Source of the DNA: Dyella jiangningensis
GTDB lineage: Bacteria > Pseudomonadota > Gammaproteobacteria > Xanthomonadales > Rhodanobacteraceae
Assembly (NCBI RefSeq): GCF_003264855.1
Contig: NZ_NFZS01000001.1
Span: forward strand, 372,001-436,000
DNA length: 64,000 nucleotides
Direction: 5' to 3'
Positions 58,322-64,000 of the stretch are shown in pieces. The first letter of the stretch is position 1. Each line of letters begins with the position of its first letter. Position numbers and translations under genes: made by a program. Under the pieces are notes generated by a model. The model had not been told where the DNA came from. It ran no database searches and saw only the letters and a list, made by a program, of their open reading frames with translations.

Positions 58322-59425
58322 ATGTCACCCATGAGCCAAGACGACTCCTTCTCCCGATCCGAGGCGCCGGAAGGCGCACCCTCCGGTTCCTCCCGCGTAC
58401 GTGGTGGCGCGTCTGCACGCCGCGGCAGCGGCACCTTGGCGGTGGCGCTGCTGCTGTCGCTGGTCGCCATCGGTGGCGCAGGTTACGTGGGCTGGCGCCA
58501 GTGGCAGCAGGAGCAAGGCAATGCCGCGGGCAACGCGGTACTGCAGGGACTGCAGCAGCGGGTGGACAGCCTCGAAAACGTGGCTAAGGCCGGCGACAGC
58601 GAGCGCAACCTGCTGCGCCAGCGCCTGGGCGATGCGGACCAGGTGAATCGTTCGCTGCGCGAGGAACTGCTCAGCCAGGCCGAGCGCACGCGCAACCTCG
58701 AAGACGCCGTGGCCAAGCTGTCTGAGAAGACGCTGTCCGGCCACGACGCCATGCTGCTCGACGAAACCGAATCGCTGTTGCGCATGGCGAAGGAACGCTA
58801 CGACCTGTTCCATGACGCGCAGGGCGCCGCGGCCGCGTACGCGCTCGCCGACCAGGCGTTGGCGGCGGTGAACGATGGCGCGTTCTCCGGCCTGCGCCAG
58901 AGCATCGGCGCGGAACGCGAAGCGCTGGCCAAGAGCCAGCCCGCGTCCCTCGACGCCTCGCTGACGGCACTTTCCGCGCTGCGCACCGCGGTGCTGGAAC
59001 TTCCGCTCAAGCCGCTGGATACCGCCGGTACCGACACGTCGACCAGCCATTGGTCGCGCATCACCGCGGCCATCGGCAACGTGGTGAAGGTGCAGCGCAC
59101 CAACGGCGCGCCGCTCTCCATGGCCGATGCACGGTTTGCGCGCGAGCTCACCGCCATCGATCTAGCGCAGGCGCAGGCCGCGCTGCTGGCGGCCGATCGC
59201 GACGCCTATGCCGCCGCCCTCAAGCGTGCGGACACGGGCATCGCCGCGCAGTTCGACACGACTGCCCCCGCCGTGCAGCAGGCACGCACCCAGCTGGCCA
59301 CGCTGCAGGCGCAGCAGCCAACCGCGCCGGTACAGCTGGGCGCCGCGCTCAGCGAACTGCGCAACCTGCGCGCGGTGCATGCGCTCAAGCCGGCCACTGC
59401 CAGCGCCAACGGGACCAAGCCATGA
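58322..59425 (+). CDS. hemX: HemX-like membrane protein
   Basis: The 367-residue protein has a polar, Ser/Gly-rich cytoplasmic N-terminus and one membrane helix (about residues 39-57, LAVALLLSLVAIGGAGYVGW). A long coiled-coil periplasmic part contains LLDETESLLRMAKERYDLF. HemX is often annotated as uroporphyrinogen methyltransferase, but this protein has no SAM-binding site. It may scaffold heme synthesis at the membrane. An ATG nine bases later is an alternative start. It overlaps hemY by four bases. Confidence 0.88.
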   Translation: MSPMSQDDSFSRSEAPEGAPSGSSRVRGGASARRGSGTLAVALLLSLVAIGGAGYVGWRQWQQEQGNAAGNAVLQGLQQRVDSLENVAKAGDSERNLLRQRLGDADQVNRSLREELLSQAERTRNLEDAVAKLSEKTLSGHDAMLLDETESLLRMAKERYDLFHDAQGAAAAYALADQALAAVNDGAFSGLRQSIGAEREALAKSQPASLDASLTALSALRTAVLELPLKPLDTAGTDTSTSHWSRITAAIGNVVKVQRTNGAPLSMADARFARELTAIDLAQAQAALLAADRDAYAAALKRADTGIAAQFDTTAPAVQQARTQLATLQAQQPTAPVQLGAALSELRNLRAVHALKPATASANGTKP

Positions 59426-60678
59426 AGCTTTGGCGCTGGATCCTGCTGCTGGTGATCGTGGCGGCGCTGGCCGCATTCGGCTGGCATTGGGTCGCCGAAG
59501 ATCCCGGTTACGTGCTGGTGCAGTTGCGCGGCTGGCAGGCAGAGACCACGGTGGTCGCCGCGGTGGTCATCCTGCTTCTCGCGTGGGCCGTGCTTGGAGC
59601 CGTGTGGTTTGCCGTGCGCTGGCCGTTCGGCGCGCTCACGCGCCGCCATCGCCGGCTCAGCCGGCAGAAGATGGGCGAAGGATTGGTGGCATTGATGGAG
59701 GGCCGCCACGGCGATGCGGAGCGCGACCTGCATCGTGCCTCGCGCCTGGATACCTTGCGCGGCCCGGCGCTGCTCGCCGCGGCCGAAGCGGCATCGCGGC
59801 GCGGCGAGAACACCCGCGCGCTCACCACGCTGGACGAAGCCGGCCAGGTGGCGCCGCGCGCCGCGCGCGTATTGCGTGCGCGCGTGCTGCGTCGCGAAGG
59901 CAAGCCCACCGAGGCGGTGAACCTGCTTGCGGCCGATGCCGACAGCGGCAGCCTGACGCCGGGCGGTTGGCGCGAACTCGCACTCGCCGCGCTGGCCGCG
60001 GGCGATACCCGCCGGGCACGCATGGCGCTGGATCCCCTGCAGAAGGGCGGTGCCCTTGGCGCACGCGGTTACGCCGCACTGGAAGCGCAGGTATTGACCG
60101 CCTCGTTGCGTGGCGCGCCGGATGCCGCCGCGCTCAACGCACTGTGGACGCAGCTGCCCAAGGCACAGCGCCGCGTGCCGGCTGCGGTGGACGCCTACGC
60201 GCGCCAGGCGGCCTCGTTCGGCATGGTGCTGCCGGCGATGGACGAAGTGGAGTCGGCGCTGCGCCGCGAATGGTCGCCGCTGCTGATCGAAACCTATGGC
60301 GCGCTCGGTGCCGAAGACATCGAGGCGCGCCTGCGCCGCGCCGAATCCTGGCTGGATGCGCATCCCAACGATGCCGCCTTGCTGCTCACCCTCGGCCGCA
60401 TGTGCGTGCGGTTGAGTCTCTGGGGCAAGGCCGCGCAATACCTGGAGCGCTCGCTGGCGCTGTCGCCCAGCAGCGGTGCATGGGAAGCGCTGGGCGATGT
60501 CTATGCGGGCCAGAGCGATGCGGTCATGGCGCAGCGCTGCTATCGCAACGCACTCGCGCTTGCCCGCGGCGAACCGACCACCTCGTTGCCGCAAGGCGCC
60601 CGCGGCACGCGGCTGGATACGCGGCCCATCGCGATGGAAGAGCGCAGCGAGCACGGCGTGCCGCGGTTGCCGGAGTAA
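59422..60678 (+). CDS. hemY: HemY-like tetratricopeptide membrane protein
   Basis: The 418-residue protein has two membrane helices (residues 4-22 and about 43-65). A HemY N-terminal domain follows (GEGLVALMEGRHGDAERDLHRA), then helical TPR-like repeats (AALLLTLGRMCVRLSLWGKA, SGAWEALGDVYAGQSDAVMA). This is the gammaproteobacterial HemY, unrelated to the protoporphyrinogen oxidase of the same name in Bacillus. It is thought to organise late heme enzymes. It is translationally coupled to hemX by ATGA. Confidence 0.9.
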   Translation: MKLWRWILLLVIVAALAAFGWHWVAEDPGYVLVQLRGWQAETTVVAAVVILLLAWAVLGAVWFAVRWPFGALTRRHRRLSRQKMGEGLVALMEGRHGDAERDLHRASRLDTLRGPALLAAAEAASRRGENTRALTTLDEAGQVAPRAARVLRARVLRREGKPTEAVNLLAADADSGSLTPGGWRELALAALAAGDTRRARMALDPLQKGGALGARGYAALEAQVLTASLRGAPDAAALNALWTQLPKAQRRVPAAVDAYARQAASFGMVLPAMDEVESALRREWSPLLIETYGALGAEDIEARLRRAESWLDAHPNDAALLLTLGRMCVRLSLWGKAAQYLERSLALSPSSGAWEALGDVYAGQSDAVMAQRCYRNALALARGEPTTSLPQGARGTRLDTRPIAMEERSEHGVPRLPE

Positions 60679-60708
60679 GGCGCGTGGTGGCGGGGCCTCA
60701 GTTCTCGT

Positions 60709-60783
60709 TGTAGGAGCGCACCCAGTGCGCGATTACGGAATCACGGCTCCGTTGGTTTATCGCGCACTGGGTGCGCTCCTACA
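60709..60783 (-). repeat. REPIN, reverse orientation, short spacer
   Basis: Both arms are consensus and complementary. The spacer is about 27 bases, shorter than usual, and reads ACCAACGGAGCC on the minus strand, marking reverse orientation. It separates hemY from the convergent small membrane protein gene. Confidence 0.9.
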
Positions 60784-60798
60784 AAAAACCATGTTGCT

Positions 60799-61155
60799 TC
60801 AACCGACCGAAATCGCCCAGGTAATGAAACCCGCGTTGATCGCCGTGAACACCATGGCGAGCAGAAAGATCACATCCGCGATGCGTTCCAGCCGGTAGTT
60901 GCGGCTGATGTTGCGCGTGCGTAGCGCCCAGTACGACAGCAGGCACGAGGCCAGGTAGAGCAGCGAATTCACGGCGAGCATGTCGTCGGCGAGGGTGTCT
61001 TCGCGGCGGAGCGAAATCACCACGCGCAGGATGCCGATGACGGTGAGGCAGACGCCGACCATGGTGGCCGAGGCGGTGAAGATGTGGACGCAGATGTCGT
61101 CGTCCAGGCGACGGCGACGCGTGGCGGGGGCTTCCTCGTCGAGGTTGGTTGTCAT
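60799..61155 (-). CDS. Small integral membrane protein of unknown function
   Basis: The 118-residue protein has a charged N-terminus (EEAPATRRRRLDDD) and three membrane helices (TASATMVGVCLTVIGIL, MLAVNSLLYLASCLLSYWAL and VIFLLAMVFTAINAGFITWA). I know no named family beyond small membrane proteins of this type. It is 123 bases downstream of uvrD on the same strand and may be co-transcribed. Confidence 0.72.
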   Translation of the reverse strand: MTTNLDEEAPATRRRRLDDDICVHIFTASATMVGVCLTVIGILRVVISLRREDTLADDMLAVNSLLYLASCLLSYWALRTRNISRNYRLERIADVIFLLAMVFTAINAGFITWAISVG

Positions 61156-61278
61156 GGCCGGCCCGATCGCTGGAGCTGCAGAGGCGGAACCGCCGCGCTT
61201 CCCGCGGACGTTCCGGTCGTCACCCTATGGCGCGGGCTGATCATACTCCCGGGCGCGGCGTCTTCCGCGGCCCCGGCA

Positions 61279-63474
61279 TCACACCGGCGTCAGATTGGCG
61301 TACGCATAGACCAGCCACTTGCTGCCGGCCGAGGCGAAGTTCACCTGGATACGCATGTGCGCACCGCTGCCCTCGGCACTCACCACCACGCCCTCGCCGA
61401 AACTCGGATGGCTGACGCGCTGGCCCAGCTTGAGCGGCATGGGTTCGTCCAGCGAGATCGAGCCGCCGCTCGGGCGCGCACCGTACAACGGACGGCTCAC
61501 CTGCACGCGCGGCCGCACCTCGTCGATCAGCTCCGGCGGAATCTCCGACAGGAAACGCGAAGGCCGCGCCAGCATTTCCACGCCGTGCATGCGGCGCGAT
61601 TCCGCATACGTGATGAACAGTCGCTCGCGCGCACGGGTGATGCCGACATAGGCGAGGCGGCGTTCCTCTTCGAGGCGGCCCTCGTCTTCCACCGAGCGCT
61701 GGCTGGGGAACAGGCCTTCTTCCATACCCACCAGGAACACCACCGGGAATTCCAGGCCCTTGGCCGAGTGCAGTGTCATCAACTGCACGCAGTCGTCCCA
61801 CGACTCGCCCTGGCCTTCGCCCGCTTCGAGCGCGGCATGCGAAAGGAACGCCGCGAGTTCGCTCAGGCCGGCCTCGACGTCGTCGGGCGTGAGCTCGAAA
61901 CGGCTGGCGACATTGACCAGCTCGTCCAGGTTCTCCACCCGCGATTCGGCGTTGCCACGGCTGTCCTTCTCGTAGAAGTCGCGCAGGCCGCTGTGCGTGA
62001 TGGCGTGGTCGATCTGTTCGGCCAGCGCGAGTGCGTTGCCCGTCTCCGTGCCGGCGAATGCGCGCGCCATGTCCTCGATCATCGACAGGAAGGCCTTCAC
62101 CGCATTCTTCGCGCGGCCGGCCAGTTCCTTGCCGCCGCTCAACTCGCTGAGCGCGGACTCCCACATGGAACTGCCTTCGACACGCGCACGACGGCGCAGC
62201 ACGTCCAGCGTGCGGTCGCCGATGCCGCGTGGCGGCGTGTTCACCGCGCGCTCGAACGCGGCGTCGTCGTGACGGTTGGACGCCAGGCGAAGATAGGCGA
62301 GCGCATCCTTGATTTCGGCGCGGTCGAAGAAGCGCTGGCCGCCGTACACGCGGAAGCGGATGTCCCGCTGCATCAGCTGTTCTTCGAAGTTGCGCGACTG
62401 CGCGTTGGAGCGATAGAGGATGGCGATGTCGCGCGCCTCGCCGTGTTCGGCGACGTACTCGCGGATGCGCTCCACCACGAAACGCGCTTCGTCCTGTTCG
62501 TTGTACGAGGCGTACAGCGCGATGCGTTCACCATCGCCGCCATCGGTCCACAGCTGCTTGCCGAGGCGGCCGCCGTTGCGCGCGATCACGCTGTTGGCGG
62601 CCTTGAGGATGGTAGCCGTGGAGCGGTAGTTCTGCTCCAGCTTGATGGTCTTGGCGCCGGGGAAATCGCGCAGGAACTGCTGCACGTTCTCCACCTTCGC
62701 GCCGCGCCAGCCGTAGATGGCCTGGTCGTCGTCGCCCACCACGAACACCTGGCCGGTGCTGCCGGCGAGCACGCGGATCCACGCGTATTGCAGCGTGTTG
62801 GTGTCCTGGAACTCATCGATCAGCAGGTAGCGCCAGCGATCACGGTAATGATCGAGGATCTGCGGATTGTTCAACCACAGCTCGTGCGCGCGCAGGAGCA
62901 GCTCGGCGAAATCCACCAGGCCCGCGCGACGGCAGGCTTCTTCATAGGCCTGGTAGATCTGCACCAGCGTGCGCGTCATCGGGTGATCGCGATGCTCGAT
63001 GGTGTCTGCGCGCTTGCCTTCGTCCTTCCACTGGTTGATCTGCCAGGTAGCCTGGCGCGGCGGAAAGCGCGCTTCGTCCAGGCCCAGCCCGGTGACTACG
63101 CGCTTGACGATGCGCTGCTGGTCGTCCGCATCGAGGATCTGGAAACCTTCCGGCAGCCCGGCCTCGCGCCAATGGCGGCGCAGCAGGCGATGGGCGATGC
63201 CGTGGAAAGTGCCCACGGTAAGGCCTTGCGTTCCGCCCGGAATCAACTGGTCCAGACGCGCGCGCATCTCGCCGGCGGCCTTGTTGGTGAAGGTCACCGC
63301 AAGAATCGCCCACGGCGAGATGTGTTCCACCTGCGTGAGCCAGCCGATGCGATGCGTGAGCACGCGCGTCTTGCCGGAGCCGGCGCCGGCGAGCACGAGG
63401 TAGTTGCCAGGTGGAGCGCAGACCGCTTCGCGCTGCGCATCGTTGAGCTTGTCGATCAGGTGGGAGACATCCAT
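61279..63474 (-). CDS. uvrD: DNA helicase II
   Basis: The 731-residue superfamily 1A helicase works 3'-5' in nucleotide excision and mismatch repair. Landmarks are Walker A VLAGAGSGKTRVLTHR, motif II DEFQDTN, motif III VGDDDQAIYGWRGA, and motif VI VGITRARERLFITYAESR. A C-terminal Tudor-like tail follows (LGQRVSHPSFGEGVVV). The start at 63474 matches the family N-terminus (MDVSHLIDKLNDAQREAV). Confidence 0.97.
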   Translation of the reverse strand: MDVSHLIDKLNDAQREAVCAPPGNYLVLAGAGSGKTRVLTHRIGWLTQVEHISPWAILAVTFTNKAAGEMRARLDQLIPGGTQGLTVGTFHGIAHRLLRRHWREAGLPEGFQILDADDQQRIVKRVVTGLGLDEARFPPRQATWQINQWKDEGKRADTIEHRDHPMTRTLVQIYQAYEEACRRAGLVDFAELLLRAHELWLNNPQILDHYRDRWRYLLIDEFQDTNTLQYAWIRVLAGSTGQVFVVGDDDQAIYGWRGAKVENVQQFLRDFPGAKTIKLEQNYRSTATILKAANSVIARNGGRLGKQLWTDGGDGERIALYASYNEQDEARFVVERIREYVAEHGEARDIAILYRSNAQSRNFEEQLMQRDIRFRVYGGQRFFDRAEIKDALAYLRLASNRHDDAAFERAVNTPPRGIGDRTLDVLRRRARVEGSSMWESALSELSGGKELAGRAKNAVKAFLSMIEDMARAFAGTETGNALALAEQIDHAITHSGLRDFYEKDSRGNAESRVENLDELVNVASRFELTPDDVEAGLSELAAFLSHAALEAGEGQGESWDDCVQLMTLHSAKGLEFPVVFLVGMEEGLFPSQRSVEDEGRLEEERRLAYVGITRARERLFITYAESRRMHGVEMLARPSRFLSEIPPELIDEVRPRVQVSRPLYGARPSGGSISLDEPMPLKLGQRVSHPSFGEGVVVSAEGSGAHMRIQVNFASAGSKWLVYAYANLTPV

Positions 63475-63480
63475 CCGCCC

Positions 63481-63486
63481 ATTGTA
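63481..63486 (-). promoter_or_regulatory. Candidate -10 box implying a leaderless uvrD transcript
   Basis: TACAAT on the minus strand ends seven bases before the uvrD ATG, which would place the transcription start at or next to the start codon. No purine-rich ribosome binding site or good -35 is seen. This is weak evidence. Confidence 0.25.
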
Positions 63487-63516
63487 CCGGGCCCGGCGCC
63501 AGGGAGCCTTTTCTCC

Positions 63517-63597
63517 TGTAGGAGCGCACCTTGCGCGAAAAGCCAACGGAGCGGTGACGCCGGTGCTCTGCGGTCGCGCACTGGGTGCGCTCCTGCA
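63517..63597 (+). repeat. REPIN, forward orientation, deletion in left arm
   Basis: The left arm has lost several bases (GCGCACCTTGCGCGA), while the right arm is nearly consensus except for CTCCTGCA. The spacer AAAAGCCAACGGAGCGG is the forward form. It lies between uvrD and the membrane protein at the window end. Confidence 0.88.
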
Positions 63598-63612
63598 GGG
63601 GAGATGCGGTCG

Positions 63613-64000
63613 CTAGTAGTTGTAGCCCGGACCCAGCAGATGGAAATTCACGATGAACGCGATCGCCCCCAGGCAGGCCATCAGCAACACGACGTCACTG
63701 AGCCGCCGCCACCACGCGCCCGGTGTGCGCCAGGCACGCCAGGTCTCGATAGCGACCGGAATCGTGCCCAGCACGGCGAGCACGCCGACGATCTGCAACA
63801 GCAGCAGGCGCATGTCCAGATGCGGCGCGCCCAGCCGCGGCAGCATCAGCGCCCAGCCACCGGCAAACGCCAGATGGAAGATGGGTACGATGCGGCTGAG
63901 GCGATACCAGCGTTCGTCGCCTTCCGGCAGCGCGATCCCGATGTTCCGCCGACGCAGCAGCGCCACCACCGGCCACGACAAGGCGACAAGCGCGAAGATC
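63613..64000 (-). CDS. C-terminal membrane domain of a protein cut by the window edge
   Basis: The frame is open to the end of the window, so the start lies beyond it and 128 codons are visible. There are about four membrane helices, from IFALVALSWPVVALL at the edge through PIFHLAFAGGWALML and LQIVGVLAVLGTIPVA to VVLLMACLGAIAFIVNFHLL. The chain ends LGPGYNY. Such a C-terminal bundle is seen behind beta-lactamase-like serine hydrolases in related genera, but the catalytic part is not visible, so this is only a guess. Confidence 0.6.
   Translation of the reverse strand, partial: IFALVALSWPVVALLRRRNIGIALPEGDERWYRLSRIVPIFHLAFAGGWALMLPRLGAPHLDMRLLLLQIVGVLAVLGTIPVAIETWRAWRTPGAWWRRLSDVVLLMACLGAIAFIVNFHLLGPGYNY

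Noticed and set aside
58322-59425. HemX as a uroporphyrinogen methyltransferase
   Set aside because: No SAM-binding motif is present; the protein is a single-helix coiled-coil membrane protein.

Overview
This is a GC-rich stretch of gammaproteobacterial chromosome that looks like Rhodanobacteraceae/Xanthomonadales (Dyella, Rhodanobacter, Luteibacter and relatives). The call rests on the xanthomonad-style TonB-dependent receptors, the envC-ctpA and tatABC contexts, the hemD-hemX-hemY cluster, and a dense family of dispersed inverted repeats with their own RAYT transposase. It is mostly housekeeping DNA with short intergenic gaps. I saw no rRNA, tRNA, CRISPR array, prophage or classical insertion sequence. 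The species assignment is inference.

Layout. 1-1519: end of a NatAB-type ABC exporter. 1707-3407: M49-like metallopeptidase lipoprotein. 3419-4084: a REP-associated transposase between two REPINs. 4097-7524: a double-retropepsin/PDZ protein, an AraC regulator and a small exported protein. 7536-10244: hemH with a coupled hydrolase, and a divergent SYLF protein. 10311-12194: tatABC plus a cupin. 12604-15331: envC and ctpA. 15718-21599: gltBD. 21770-25881: a two-domain methylglyoxal-synthase-like protein and a TonB receptor. 25974-31655: NRDE, YchJ, a DUF938 methyltransferase, NnrU, HutD and dinG. 31820-34767: a second TonB receptor interrupted by a one-base frameshift. 35011-39377: FAD dehydrogenase, DsbA-like protein, DUF1993 and an MFS exporter. 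39601-45332: folE followed by a compact SMC-type condensin operon (MksF/MksE/MksB-like) ending in an EF-hand protein. 45499-52808: TonB-C-like protein, methyltransferase, rmuC, DUF2252 protein and rlmI. 53116-57367: srkA-like kinase, thioesterases, flavin/iron-sulfur reductase and a rhodanese-like protein. 57457-60678: hemDXY. 60799-64000: uvrD and membrane proteins, the last cut by the window edge.

Functional themes are heme synthesis (hemH, hemD, hemX, hemY), nitrogen assimilation (gltBD), envelope maintenance (envC, ctpA, tatABC, TonB receptors) and DNA maintenance (uvrD, dinG, rmuC, condensin). The observations most worth following are: (i) a REPIN population of about eleven full elements and two halves, with a local RAYT whose HUH motif has lost its first histidine; (ii) REPIN ends that supply the stop codons of two genes; (iii) a tandem methylglyoxal-synthase-fold protein with one degenerate and one apparently intact copy; (iv) the translationally coupled condensin/EF-hand operon; (v) the frameshifted TonB receptor.
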